Positions 49,188 to 59,648 of a stretch of DNA of 64,000 bases are shown here, piece by piece. The stretch is from Mimachlamys varia. Lineage: Eukaryota > Mollusca > Bivalvia > Pectinida > Pectinidae. Each line of letters opens with the position of its first letter. The first letter of the stretch is position 1. The notes under the pieces are model-generated. The model was not told where the DNA came from and made no database searches. It saw only the letters and a program-made list of their open reading frames with translations. The stretch spans positions 4,650,001-4,714,000 of the forward strand of contig OX392529.1 of the NCBI GenBank assembly GCA_947623455.1, given 5' to 3'. Position numbers and translations under genes: made by a program.

Positions 49188-49720
49188 TACCAGGTATCCA
49201 TTTTTTACTAGTCTTAGTTGCTCTTTACCTATGTTCAGAACAGACAATAATGCTCCTTGTTTGATCGTTCCGATTCCCTTAAATTGTCTTGGTCGTGAAT
49301 TCGCTGCCTGGGTCTGATATTTTACATTATTAATGAAACTGAATGTATCACGGTCGCCGTATATTAACTTATAAAAACCCTGTTATCGCCATATTGATTG
49401 GGTCAACAGTCTTATACAAAATGTAGATAGTTACATACAAGGGATTGTCCCTGGTGTACGTTAGAACACAGTGTGACCCTGGGGTAGGACTCCGGGTCTC
49501 TTCTCCAGTGCAGCATGACCGTGGGGACTAAACCTTGAGATCATTATACTGTCGGCACTCCAGATGGTTTTACAGAAAGTGTTAAATATCCGATAACAGG
49601 TAAATACATACATTAATCGAAATTTAAGGTAACTGTTAAGAAAAAAACCCCGAAATTTCGTGTTTTTCTTCAATGCTTCCCCTAATGTTTCTTCGTACAT
49701 TAACCCGATATTTTCATTTT
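49188..49720. other. Region upstream of gene B
   Basis: Non-repetitive, presumably the 5' intron of gene B and possibly the end of gene A. No promoter motif is convincing. Confidence 0.4.
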
Positions 49721-49730
49721 TCAATTTCAG
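49721..49730 (+). promoter_or_regulatory. 3' splice site in the 5' UTR of gene B
   Basis: ATTTTTCAATTTCAG ending at 49730 is a strong pyrimidine tract with AG, 36 bases before the start codon. It implies an upstream non-coding exon and the coding region in one following exon. Confidence 0.6.
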
Positions 49731-49766
49731 GAAATCTTTCTTCTATAACCTGCTTCATCTGACGTA

Positions 49767-51320
49767 ATGCTTTCCGCCAGGTCAAGGCAAGGATCTTTGA
49801 CGCCAATTCTGGAGAGAGCATGCGCAGTTCACGTGACTAAGAAGGTGGCTGTGGTGTGTACGACATGTGATAATGAGTTTATCTGCACAAAGTGTATCAG
49901 CGCTGCCCACAAAGGGCACAGCTACCTCGACCTGGAGGACTTCCTGGACTCAAAGAAACAGGACATTTCCGAGTTCCTAGATCTCGAAGACATCGACAAC
50001 AAAATTGCAACGAAACACGAACAAATTGAAAACCTTGCCGAGACAATATCGGAGAACAGACTGCGTACAGACAAAGTGATACAGGAGGTGAGGGCGAGAG
50101 CGGGACAACTTAAGACAGAAATCGACAAAATAGCAACAGACTTGATACGGGAATGTAAGGTCCACGGAAGTAAAAACCTGAACAGTCTGGAGATGCTTGA
50201 ACAGAGCTTGACGCGCCATTTGGCATGTCTCAAGGCGGCGTCCATTAGCCACCAGAATGTGCCGCTCGACTCCTCGCCGTTTGACGACATGATGAGAAGA
50301 GACTCTTTAAAAGAGGAATCGACGACCATCCCCACTCTGACGTCATTAATGTTTATCAAACAAGAGGAACACGCGACCATCCTTAGGACGCTGTTCGGGT
50401 CGTTAAGGTGTATCAGTGGGAATGATCCGTTCAATGTAGCTAACATGTCGGTAGGTAAAACGTCAATCAAGAAAGCTGCAAGCAATGGGCGTATGTTGGA
50501 TACTCTAACGGGTATGGCGGATGGAAAACACATACAGGCGATATTTCCATGTGACGACAATTCGGCATGGCTCGTCCCGGGCAAAAGTCATCGGGTAAGA
50601 CTAACGACACGAAAGGGCGAGATTATCCAAACAATCACGCTCGAGCGGGGTGTCGTCATCAATGACATCATGCGCACAGCTGACAAATACTTAACGACAA
50701 TATGCTGTGACGATGGCTCTGTGCGTCAAATTCTGCCGAGTGGCAGGACCAAATATTTATTCTCTACCGGAACCAGCATTTCTAATCTTTGTGAGTTGTC
50801 TACATCTGGGTACTTTATTGCGTGTCACTCCATTCAGCGGAAACTTGTGAAATATAACCAGAGAGGAGACGTAATCGAAACGGTAGACCGGGATGCCTAC
50901 GGCGTGCGTCTATTTACAAAACCTGTTCGAGTTCGACTAAACAGAAATAATGGCGACATTGCGGTGGTGGAATGGTCGTCTCCCGAGCACGTGATCATTA
51001 TGAACGACAAGCTACAGGTGATATCCCGGTTTTTTGGTGACTCAAAACGACGTCATTCATATGGTACATACGGGTCCTGTAAAGGTCAGGGAACAAAGGA
51101 GAAAGGACACTTCGATCCAGCTGACGTCATCTTCACGAAGAATAACCACCTTGTTATAGCCGATGTCTGGACGAACTCCCTGGTGATGATTGACAGGAAC
51201 GGGAAGAAACTTAAAACCTCGTTCAAGTTTAACTTCCAGCCTCTGCGTCTTGGGCTGCAACCTAACGGAGACCTGTGGGTAGGCTCACATGACGGACACG
51301 TGCAGATCATGAGGTTCTGA
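49767..51320 (+). CDS. Gene B: RING-less TRIM-like protein (B-box, coiled coil, beta-propeller)
   Basis: A complete 517-residue frame. The ATG is well set: an in-frame TAA lies seven codons upstream, so no RING domain is missing from this exon. A B-box zinc finger spans residues 19-51 (C19, H22, C31, C34, C40, C43, H48, H51, the expected cross-brace spacing). Residues about 65-175 are Glu/Lys/Leu-rich and suit the coiled coil through which such proteins dimerise. Residues about 240-517 contain repeated strand-turn motifs with Asp-Gly/Asn-Gly turns, such as RNGKKL and QPNGDLWVG, fitting a six-bladed NHL-like propeller that binds RNA or protein. Related bivalve genes are expanded and intron-poor and are annotated as TRIM2/TRIM3/TRIM45-like. 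Without RING, ubiquitin ligase activity of its own is doubtful; a scaffold or partner role is inferred. Confidence 0.9.
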   Translation: MLSARSRQGSLTPILERACAVHVTKKVAVVCTTCDNEFICTKCISAAHKGHSYLDLEDFLDSKKQDISEFLDLEDIDNKIATKHEQIENLAETISENRLRTDKVIQEVRARAGQLKTEIDKIATDLIRECKVHGSKNLNSLEMLEQSLTRHLACLKAASISHQNVPLDSSPFDDMMRRDSLKEESTTIPTLTSLMFIKQEEHATILRTLFGSLRCISGNDPFNVANMSVGKTSIKKAASNGRMLDTLTGMADGKHIQAIFPCDDNSAWLVPGKSHRVRLTTRKGEIIQTITLERGVVINDIMRTADKYLTTICCDDGSVRQILPSGRTKYLFSTGTSISNLCELSTSGYFIACHSIQRKLVKYNQRGDVIETVDRDAYGVRLFTKPVRVRLNRNNGDIAVVEWSSPEHVIIMNDKLQVISRFFGDSKRRHSYGTYGSCKGQGTKEKGHFDPADVIFTKNNHLVIADVWTNSLVMIDRNGKKLKTSFKFNFQPLRLGLQPNGDLWVGSHDGHVQIMRF

Positions 51321-52402
51321 CGTGAATTTGAAATGATTTTAGCATTATCCCAACGCACGCCGACATAAGTTTGGTGTTATACAAGTTCTTCTGCAAATAT
51401 AGTGAACCCAACTTTCACTCGTATGACATCTAATGACCACACTCACGACTGTGTGTTTAGGGTTTGTCAGGAGAATATTTCAAAGCTCGACTTGAGATTG
51501 TTTGCATGACAAATCCTGGAAAAATGTGTGTTTAACTATATATTTATTTCTCCATCCAAAAAAATGCGCAAATTTTCTCAAATTAACTATTATTTATATA
51601 ATCGAATATCGATCCTCGATCTGTGCGTCAGCAATGGGTGTGGAAGGATTACCTGAACCTTAGAAATATACAGTAAATGCCTTAAAATCTATTTCATCGT
51701 CATTGCTTTCTCAATATGTACGTCAACACCAACAATGGTATCGTTACGCCACTTATTGACGAGCTCTTACGCTGTTGTATACTTCGAGCAAACGTTCTTG
51801 TTCAGGTGGATTTCTACCTCGTGTGGAGTGTAGGAATATTGACTTGCCACATGACTTCTGTTCATAATTTCACATCCAGTCTGTTGTATTTTGTCTCCAT
51901 TAATTTCTCATTTTGATCCCTGACCTTTGACCTGGGATAGATCTAGCGTTTATTGATAATTAAAACATAATCTTACATAATAATAATAATTAGCTCGTGT
52001 TTGGACCAATTTCTAAATGAAATACATTTTCTGAAGGCAAATGTTATTCTAAGAAAGAAAATCAAGGTCTCAGTTGTGTTAATTAACCGGAAAGTACCTT
52101 AAAACGGCATTATTTGCTAAATTTGGTGCTCGTCTGCTCAATTTCGCCGCCGCCATTCGACTAATTATAAGATTCTCAACATGGTACGACATGAAAAATT
52201 TTCTATAATTTTTTTAACCTTAACAGTTAAGATTATCAAACAATGACATATTTATGTAATATCAAGATTTATTACTAAGCATATCAGTACCATAATTATA
52301 TTTTTATAATCGTTTTCTATGTTAAAAAAAACATTTCTTATGTTTTCTTGCGAAACGGCACGGAACCGGGAACAGGATAGTGGTCACATGATTTGAAAAA
52401 CA
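51321..52402. other. Intergenic region after gene B
   Basis: AT-rich single-copy DNA with short simple runs (ATAATAATAATAATT near 51980). No canonical AATAAA was found close to the gene B stop. No further gene recognised. Confidence 0.5.
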
Positions 52403-52426
52403 AATCACGTGATTTCTCGTATAAAA
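52403..52426 (+). promoter_or_regulatory. Possible core promoter: palindromic E-box and TATA box
   Basis: AATCACGTGATT at 52403-52414 is a perfect 12-bp palindrome with a CACGTG core, the site of bHLH-zip factors such as MITF/TFE or USF. TATAAAA at 52420-52426 follows at six bases. Together they look like a promoter reading rightwards, with a start expected near 52450, but no intact gene follows. Confidence 0.35.
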
Positions 52427-52444
52427 ATAGAACGGGACGCGCAA

Positions 52445-52633
52445 ATGTCAGGTAGCCGCGATAAACAAATATTGGCTGTCGAAAACAGAGTCACAAGCTA
52501 AGACTAGACAAAAAAGAAGCTGAAAGAGACTATTGAAAGATCGGAACAGATGCATCTGACAAACAAAAGGAAATACGACACTATCATAGAAGACGAAGAG
52601 CATGGTTTGACGGACGAAGTGTGGTTGAGTTGA
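52445..52633 (+). pseudogene. Broken ORF next to the promoter-like motifs
   Basis: One frame runs from ATG at 52445 to TGA at 52631-52633, interrupted only by TAA (codon 19) and TAG (codon 21). The first part begins MSGSRDKQILAVENRVTS. The second is charged, with KKKLKETIERSEQMHL and KYDTIIEDEEHGLTDEV. The retained frame on both sides of the two close stops suggests a decayed coding start, perhaps of a transposon gene. A short intact frame from the ATG at 52550 (27 codons) remains. Family not recognised. Confidence 0.3.
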
Positions 52634-52728
52634 CAGTGCTTTCGGAAAACAAAAACGTACAGCTGATACTTGTATGAAAATACATTCTTCATTTACGTAC
52701 ACTGTAAGATTATGTTCGGTAAAGCTTG

Positions 52729-52730
52729 TA

Positions 52731-52751
<21 letters not shown>
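52729..52751. repeat. (TAA)n microsatellite
   Basis: Seven to eight TAA units. The following TTTATTTAAAGTTGATG-type sequence is not otherwise identified. Confidence 0.85.
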
Positions 52752-52761
<10 letters not shown>

Positions 52762-53383
52762 AAAGTTGATGACATATTGAGTCAAGGACTCGTCTTACAT
52801 ATGGTCATGTATGATAAAATGTACAGTATATACAACATATACAGTGATAGTAATTTGATGCCCGTTTCTCACCGATTATTTGAAGCATTACAAAGTAAAG
52901 CTCATTCCCAGCACTAATTACAGTCCACTTGAGAATGATCACTAACTATAACTATAAATAGTCACACTGTGGCTCTCCTTTGTTTATCAACGCTGCCACG
53001 TAGCCTCGTCATATGTTTGCTTTAATACGTAGGTTTACATTATTTCATCACTGTATGTGTCTACTGGGTTCATTAGGTAAATATCATGCACACAACATGT
53101 CTTTTCAGATCGTATTTTTTCCAAAAACTATTTTTGTATCTGATAAGTTATAACTTGAGTGCAGTTGGATCACGATACGGCTTGCAGTCTGTTTCCGTAT
53201 TTTACAAGTTCTGGGAATAAGGTAAGCAGCTGTGATAATTAGTTGACAACGAATTGATGGGTAAACCAAACGACTTCCGGTTTACAGAAAGGTGTTTACT
53301 GATCCACTTGTAATATCGTACCTACCTACTTCCGGTATATTGTCGATGTGTTTTCTATGGACTTCTTTTACAGCGAGTTGATA

Positions 53384-53497
53384 GGTGTCCCTATGAACTT
53401 CCGGTATATAAGGAGGTGCTTGGTGTCCATATGGACTTCCGGTATATAAGGAGGTGCTTGGTGTCCCTATGGACTTCCGGGTTACAATGGGATGATT
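53384..53497. repeat. 38-bp repeat, three copies
   Basis: The unit is GGTGTCCCTATGGACTTCC followed by GGTATATAAGGAGGTGCTT; the third copy is diverged in its second half. Single related words (ACTTCCGGTATATTG) occur just before. Confidence 0.85.
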
Positions 53498-54143
53498 GGT
53501 GTGCTGAGAAAGTTGTTGTCAAGTTAAAAATAACTAGAATAAAAGTTGCTTAAAATAATGGAAATAAAACATAAAATCTTTATTCGTCTTAATTCGTTGA
53601 TGGACTAATTGTCTCAATGGCAAAAGAACTATTAATACTTTGTGCAGACACAACACCAAGACTGACTGCGAAGGTCCAGATGCTATAACAGAGGTCAGGA
53701 TGCTGTCACAGTAACGTTCCATTATGCCTGTCCGTCACGCAGCAATGGCGTACTTCGGATCTCTAAAAATTCAGTCGAGCTTACTTCACTATCAGTTGTA
53801 TCGATTTCGAAATTCCTTTAATTCAATCTTCAGTCCTAGTTCAAGTATTAGCATCGATATTCTCGAAACTATGAATTAAAATGTATTTCGGCATCGCCAT
53901 TCTCGATACTAAATGTACCAACATCGACATTCCCGACGCTAAGAAACTACCAGGTATATCAACTTCGCCATCTGATAAACTGCCATATATATAAATGTAT
54001 GACATTTACATAACGCTATCTACCAACGCAATCATTTTAAAGCTTGATATTGGCATCGATATATTCTAATGATGTCCACATTGGTCTGCAATACTGACTA
54101 ATATATCTCGTACTACCTCAGCATTGACACTTCCCGATAGTTC
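53498..54143. other. Intergenic region
   Basis: Single-copy sequence with loosely repeated words such as CATCGACATTC and GCATCGATATTC that foreshadow the next array. A 62-codon minus-strand frame at 53534-53722 lacks support. Confidence 0.4.
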
Positions 54144-54833
54144 TTGATATATCGACATCGGTATAACCCGGCCTGACTGATATATCAACATCGGTATAAC
54201 CCGGTCCTGACTGATATATCGACATCGGTATAACCCGGTCCTGACTGATATATCGACATCGGTATCAACCGGTCCTGACTGATATATCGACATCGGTATA
54301 ACCCGGTCCTGACTGATATATCGACATCGGTATCACCCAGTCCTGATTGATATATCGACATCGGTATAACCCGGTCCTGACTGATATATCGACATCGGTA
54401 TCAACCGGTCCTGACTGATATATCGACATCGGTATAACCCGGTCCTGACTGATATATCGACATCGGTATCACCCAGTCCTGATTGATATATCGACATCGG
54501 TATCAACCGGTCCTGACTGATATATCGACATCGGTATCACCCAGTCCTGATTGATATATCGACATCGGTATCACCCAGTCCTGATTGATATATCGACATC
54601 GGTATAACCCGGTCCTAACTGATATATCGACATCGGTATCACCCAGTCCTGATTGATATATCGACATCGGTATAACCCGGTCCTAACTGATATATCGACA
54701 TCGGTATCAACCGGTCCTGACTGATATATCGACATCGGTATCACCCAGTCCTGATTGATATATCGACATCGGTATAACCCGGTCCTGACTGATATATCGA
54801 CATCGGTATCACCCAGTCCTGATTGATATATCC
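54144..54833. repeat. 34-bp minisatellite, about 20 units
   Basis: The unit is GATATATCGACATCGGTAT followed by AACCCGGTCCTGACT. Three types alternate: AACCCGGTCCTGACT, CAACCGGTCCTGACT and CACCCAGTCCTGATT, giving a mosaic order. It lies just beyond the 3' end of gene C. Confidence 0.96.
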
Positions 54834-54854
54834 ATATCGATATCTCTGATACTG

Positions 54855-54860
54855 TTTAAT
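54855..54860 (-). terminator. Possible ATTAAA polyadenylation signal for gene C
   Basis: On the minus strand ATTAAA occurs about 87 bases after the proposed stop of gene C (54947). It is the commonest variant of AATAAA, but a six-base match in AT-rich DNA is weak. Confidence 0.3.
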
Positions 54861-54946
54861 ACTATAACATTGATATCAATGATATAATTATGTTACTTAA
54901 CAACATTGACATATCACTAAAAAATGCATGGATACTGCATATTATA

Positions 54947-55053
54947 TTAAAATACTGTCTGCGAGACGTCTAAGCTGTCAAAACTGGCGCCACAGCCTCC
55001 CTGGCTCAGCCTAGCAGTGTACATCCTGGTCAGACCTCGTTTGTAGTGTAGAT
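54947..55053 (-). CDS. Gene C exon 4 (last), cytoplasmic tail
   Basis: Minus strand, acceptor GATGGAGAG|AT. AT completes the G left by exon 3 (GAT, Asp); 34 codons follow, LHYKRGLTRMYTARLSQ then GGCGASFDSLDVSQTVF and TAA. The tract before the acceptor is poor in pyrimidines, which is the weak point. The frame is open only in this reading and its composition is protein-like. If exon 3 is not spliced here it would instead read on to a stop at 55381. Confidence 0.4.
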
Positions 55054-55496
55054 CTCTCCATCATTAAATCATCAAGTTAACTCTACACTGATTCTTACAA
55101 AGTTCAACAGACGAAGCTTTGTTTGGATTGGTAAAAATGATATCGGAGCACCACTTTGAGACGCCTGACACCTTGGCATGGGCAATATCTCTTGAAGTAA
55201 ACAGTACAAAAGGAAGAGCTGTTATTCCGTTGTACAACGAACATATGACTTCCGGTATTTAACAAAAGGTACATGCTACCTCCTGTTGTATGACACGAAT
55301 GTCTAGTTACCACCTGCCATATCCAATGTGTTCAAGTTCCGGCAACAGTCAGATTTTATCACACCGGAAGTACTTAGGTATCATACCGCTACATCGGTCA
55401 TCATTCCATGATTTCCACTTCCGGTATTCCACAGGTTAGTCACTTTATCCCGACTCTCTGTCCCACCTAATGTACCGTTCATGTTGTGGTATCTAC

Positions 55497-55679
55497 CAGT
55501 GCCACACGAAACGCACGTTAACTTGGGTGCACGCGCAGATGTACGCGTGCTGATTGTTTTTAAACTTTCTCGCCTAATGACCACTGTAGGTGGAAACCTG
55601 TGACACTGCCTCGTAGCTGTGATCTCGCTCTCCGTGATGGTCTCTGTCTCCTGCAGGATCTCCTCCCCGGGGTCAGACC
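55497..55679 (-). CDS. Gene C exon 3, cytoplasmic region
   Basis: Minus strand, acceptor GGTGTCTGTTTCAG|GG and donor GGCACTG|GTAGAT. GG completes the T of exon 2 (TGG, Trp); 60 codons follow, beginning SDPGEEILQETETITESE, very acidic and Thr/Ser-rich, later TVVIRRESLKTISTRT and KLTCVSCGT. One G is left (phase 1). If the donor is not used, the frame continues to TGA at 55381. The 58-bp array upstream copies this exon's acceptor and first bases. Confidence 0.55.
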
Positions 55680-56338
55680 CTGAAACAGACACCTATATTG
55701 ATAAATCAAAGCAGGATCTACTCCCCAGGGTCAGACCCTAAAACAGACACCTATATTGATAAATCACTGCAGGATCTCCTCCCCGGGGTCACACCCTAAA
55801 ACAGACACCTATGTTTTAAAATCAATGCAGGATCTTCTCCCCGGGGTCAGACCCTGAAACAGACACCTGTATTTATAAATCACTGCAGGATCTCCTCCCC
55901 GGGGTCAGACCCTGAAACAGACACCTATATTTATAAATCAAAGCAGGATCTACTCCCCGGGGTCAGACCCTGAAACAGACACCTATATTTATAAATCAAA
56001 GCAGGATCTACTCCCCAGGGTCAGACCCTAAAACAGACACCTATATTGATAAATCACTGCAGGATCTCCTCCCCGGGGTCAGACCCTGAAACAGACACCT
56101 GTATTTGTAAATCACTGCAGTATCCCCTCCCCGGGGTCAGACCCTGAAACAGACACCTATATTTGTAAATCACTGCAGTATCCCCTCCCCGGGGTCAGAC
56201 CCTGAAACAGACACCTGTATTTGTAAATCACTGCAGTATCCCCTCCCCGGGGTCAGACCCTGAAACAGACACCTTTATTTGTAAATCACTGCAGGATCTC
56301 CTCCCCGGGGTCAGACCCTGAAACAGACACTTATGTTT
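55651..56338. repeat. 58-bp minisatellite, about 12 units, built on a splice acceptor
   Basis: On the minus strand the unit is GTGTCTGTTTCAG|GGTCTG followed by ACCCCGGGGAGGAGATCC and TGCAGTGATTTATAAATATAG. It thus repeats the gene C exon 3 acceptor together with about 29 bases of the exon. The copy nearest exon 3 continues into unique exon sequence. The farthest copy joins the PHD-like ORF at about 56350. Confidence 0.95.
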
Positions 56339-56794
56339 TTAAATCAATGCTACCTTTATAATAGTTTCGGGTCTTTCACATTTCAGTTTTATCTGTCTCT
56401 CAAGTTCCGCGATCCGTGCTTCATACTCCTTCATCATCTCCTGGCACCTCTTTTCAATTTTCATATCTGTAAGTATGCTTTTTTCAACCGTCGCTTTGCA
56501 GGGTGGACAGAACCACTTCGAATCAGATTTTGATAGGACTTCATATTTTCGTTTATCAAAGTTCAGACATCCAATACAGAAATGGTCCTTGCATCGGTTA
56601 CATTCCACCGTTTTTTCTGCATCCTTGGAGCAAATCTTACAGCTGCCCTGTTCCTCTGTCCATTCATCTTTGAAAGATTCCTCTGATTTAGAGTTGTGTT
56701 GTTTTGATCCCAACTGTGAAGCTGATTTCGCTCTTGTTGCTACAGCGCCTCCATGTTTTCCTGAACTTACGGTCCTGCTTTTTGTCATTTTCAC
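56339..56794 (-). pseudogene. PHD-finger-like ORF, probably a retroelement ORF1 fragment cut by the 58-bp array
   Basis: An ATG-started frame of 151 codons. Residues 52-99 hold eight cysteines spaced C52-x2-C55-x9-C65-x2-C68-x4-C73-x2-C76-x19-C96-x2-C99 with W94 before the last pair, a PHD-type cross-brace with cysteine in the usual histidine place. Residues 1-45 are basic and Ser/Lys-rich; 110-140 look coiled-coil. PHD plus coiled coil is typical of ORF1 proteins of some LINEs in invertebrates, and also of small host proteins. The last codons (VALI) match the 58-bp unit (GCATTGATTT), so the frame is truncated by the array. A donor (AAAG|GTAGCA) there would join gene C exon 3 out of its acidic frame. 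It lies inside the large intron of gene C, same strand. Confidence 0.5.
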
Positions 56795-57198
56795 AAATAT
56801 TTAACTTGATAAATCATTTTAAATATGCAATACATATAGAATATATTCTCTAGATCAATTTCATTATATATGTCAACATTTACCGCAAATATTGGCAAAT
56901 GCCGACGAAAAATGACTCCATGACTACGGAGCTCCAACAAGTACATCCGTATCCATGGCGTGACGTCAATTTTCGAGTAGAAGGTGTTAAAAGATTTTTT
57001 TTTGTTAAACTTTTCACCTCTTTGACATTGGAATGTGTCAAGGTCATTCATTTGAACAAATGGCAGCCATTCATGCTACATTTCAAATATCAGTTCCCCT
57101 TGGCATTATGGTTATTGAGAAAATGTTGTTTAAATAAATGGATAACTTGATACCGAATTGAAGAATGACCGACACACGGACGTACGTAAAGCCAAAAT
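56795..57198. other. Intron of gene C, no supported gene
   Basis: Single-copy AT-rich DNA beside the PHD-like fragment; includes TCAAGGTCATTCATTTGAAC-type sequence that looks like an interspersed repeat but cannot be assigned. Confidence 0.45.
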
Positions 57199-58972
57199 TT
57201 GTCAGCGCTCTACCAGCTTCATTCTCTGTCAGCGCTCTACCGGCTTCATTCCCTGTCAGCGCTCTACCGGCTTCATTCCCTGTCAGCGCTCTACCGGCTT
57301 CATTCCCTGTCAGCGCTCTACCGGCTTCATTCCTTGCCAGCGCTCTACCGGCTTCATTCCCTGTCAGCGCTCTACCGGCTTCATTCCCTGTCAGCGCTCT
57401 ACCGACTTCATTCCTTGCCAGCGGTCTACCGACTTCATTCCTTGCCAGCGCTCTACCGGCTCCATTCATTCCTTGTCATCACTCTACCGGCTTCATTCGA
57501 TCCTTGTCATCACTCTACCGGCTTCATTCGATCCTTGTCAGTTCTTTATCGATTTCATTCCCTGTCAGCACTTTACCGGCTTCATTCCTTGCCAGCACTC
57601 TACCGGCTTCATTTCTTGCCATCACTCTACCGGCTTCATTCCTTGCCAGCGCTTACCGACTTCATTTGATCCTTGTCAGCGCTCTACCGGCTTCATTCGA
57701 TCCTCGTCAGCGCTCTACCGGCTTCAATCCCTGTCAGCGCTCTATCGACTTCATTCGATCCTTGTCAGCGCTCTACCGGCTTCATTCGATCCTTGTCAGC
57801 GCTCTACCGGCTTCATTCCCTGTCAGCGCTCTACCGGCTTCAATCCTTGTCAGCGCTCTATCGGCTTAAATCCCTGTCAGCGCTCTACCGGCTTCATTCC
57901 TTGCCAGCGCTCTACCGGCTTCATTCCCTGTCAGCGCTCTACCGGCTTCATTCCTTGCCAGCGCTCTACCGGCTTCATTCATTCCTTGTCAACACTCTAC
58001 CGGCTTCATTCGATCCTCGTCAGCGCTCTACCGGCTTCAATCCCTGTCAGCGCTCTATCGACTTCATTCGATCCTTGTCAGCGCTCTACCGGCTTCATTC
58101 GATCCTTGTCAGTTCTTTATCGATTTCATTCCCTGTCAGCACTTTACCGGCTTCATTCCTTGTCAGCACTCTACCGGCTTCATTTCTTGCCAGCACTCTA
58201 CCGGCTTCATTCCTTGCCAGCGCTTTCCGACTTCATTTGATCCTTGTCAGTTCTTTATCGATTTCATTCCTTTTCAGCGCTCTACCAACTTCATTCGTTG
58301 TCAGCGCTCTTCCCGCTTCATTCCTTGTCAGCACTCTACCGACTTCATTCCTTGTCAGTGCGCTAACCACTTCATTCGATCCTTGTCAGCGCTCTATCGG
58401 CTTCCTTCCTTGTCAGCACTCTACCGGCTTCATTCCCCTCAGCGCTCTACCGGCTTCCTTCCTTCCTTGTCAGCGCTCTACCGAATTCAATCCTTGTCAG
58501 CGCTCTAACGGTTTCATTCGATCCTTGTCAGCGCTCTACCGGCTTCATTCGATCCTTGTCAGTTCTTTATCGATTTCATTCCCTGTCAGCACTTTACCGG
58601 CTTCAATCCTTGTCAGCGCTCTATCGGCTTAAATCCTTGTCAGCGCTCTTGTCAGCGCTCTTGTCAGCGCTCTACCGACTTCCTTCCTTGTCAGCACTCT
58701 ACCGGCTTCATTCCCTTTCAGCGCTCTACCGGTTTCCTTCCTTCCTTGTCAGCGCTTTACCGACTTCAATCCCTGTCAGCGGTCTACCGACTTCAATCCT
58801 TGTCAGCGCTCAACCAACTTCATTCGATCTTTGTCAGCACTATACCGGCACCAATCCCTATCAGCGCTCTACCGACTTAATTCCTTGTCAGCGCTCTACC
58901 GGCTTCATTCCTTGTCAGCACTCTATCGACTTCAATCCCTGTTAGAACTCTACCGGCTTCATTCCTTAAGAG
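57199..58972. repeat. 27-bp minisatellite, about 65 units (intron of gene C)
   Basis: The unit is TCAGCGCTCTACCGGCTTC followed by ATTCCCTG, with CCTTGCCAG, CGATCCTTG and CACTCTACC variants. Since 27 is nine codons, frames of up to 360 codons are open on plus and 128 on minus; they mix frames at every indel and are not considered genes. Longer composite blocks (for example 57650-57900 and 58000-58130) share the same order of variants. Confidence 0.96.
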
Positions 58973-59215
58973 ATTTTGAACAACCCTTACACACTAACAA
59001 AGGATCATAATATCTCGGACAAGTTCAAGTTGGAAGTCGGTTCACGTTGACCGTTACTTTTTCAGAAAATCCTCGGCCCTTTACCGACTTCATTCCGTGA
59101 GGTTGGGATTTTTTATCAACTTCACACAATAAAAAGGACCATACTATCCCGGACAAGTTTCAGAGACCTATCTTGCCAGTGCTCTAACAGCTTGATTCCT
59201 TAAGTGATTTTTATT
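58951..59215. repeat. Three diverged copies of a longer repeat whose head is the 27-bp unit
   Basis: At about 58951, 59081 and 59186 a 27-bp-like head is followed by related unique tails; the first two share ATAATATCTCGGACAAGTT versus ATACTATCCCGGACAAGTT, 134 bp apart. This suggests that the 27-bp array grew out of part of an older, longer repeat. Confidence 0.6.
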
Positions 59216-59511
59216 TGACATCATCTTTTATAAACAATTACAGTGTAATAAATAAAGGGGGCCGGTATAGGGTATGTATTGTTTGGCAATACCCAGTATG
59301 CTCATTTTTGTCACACTTGAACATTTGACTGACCACTGATTGACCCTTTATAAGATTTGTGTACCCAGGAGCTAGGGGTGAGGTAGGTAAGTTTTAGCTC
59401 AAGTAAGCTTAAGCGATGGTACGGCGTCTGTCCGTCGTCCTGTGTTCGCTGGTAGCTTCATTGGAGGAGCTAAACGAAGCTTAACATCTTCTGGAATACA
59501 GAATGCCTAGA

Positions 59512-59648
59512 AACATATTTAGCTGGTAGACATGATATTTGGCTAGTAGTAAGACATGATATTTGGCTGGTTGACATGATATTTGGCTGTATACATGATA
59601 TTTGGCTGGTAGACATGATATTTGGCTGGGAGACATGATATTTGGCTT
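59512..59648. repeat. 20-bp minisatellite, about seven units
   Basis: The unit is TGGTAGACATGATATTTGGC with small length changes (TAGTAAGACATG, TGTATACATG). Confidence 0.93.

Noticed and set aside
53534..53722. 62-codon minus-strand ORF
   Set aside because: Starts plausibly (MERYCDSILTSVIASG) but drifts into AT-rich, low-complexity sequence; no splice sites or relatives recognised.
56354..56794. PHD-like ORF as an alternative first exon of gene C
   Set aside because: Splicing from AAAG|GTAGCA into 55679 puts exon 3 in a frame that stops after about 40 codons and loses the acidic tail; phase does not fit, whereas the membrane exon does.
57158..58945. Frames through the 27-bp array as a repetitive secreted protein
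   Set aside because: Several overlapping frames are open together and each shifts at indels; no signal peptide or start context.
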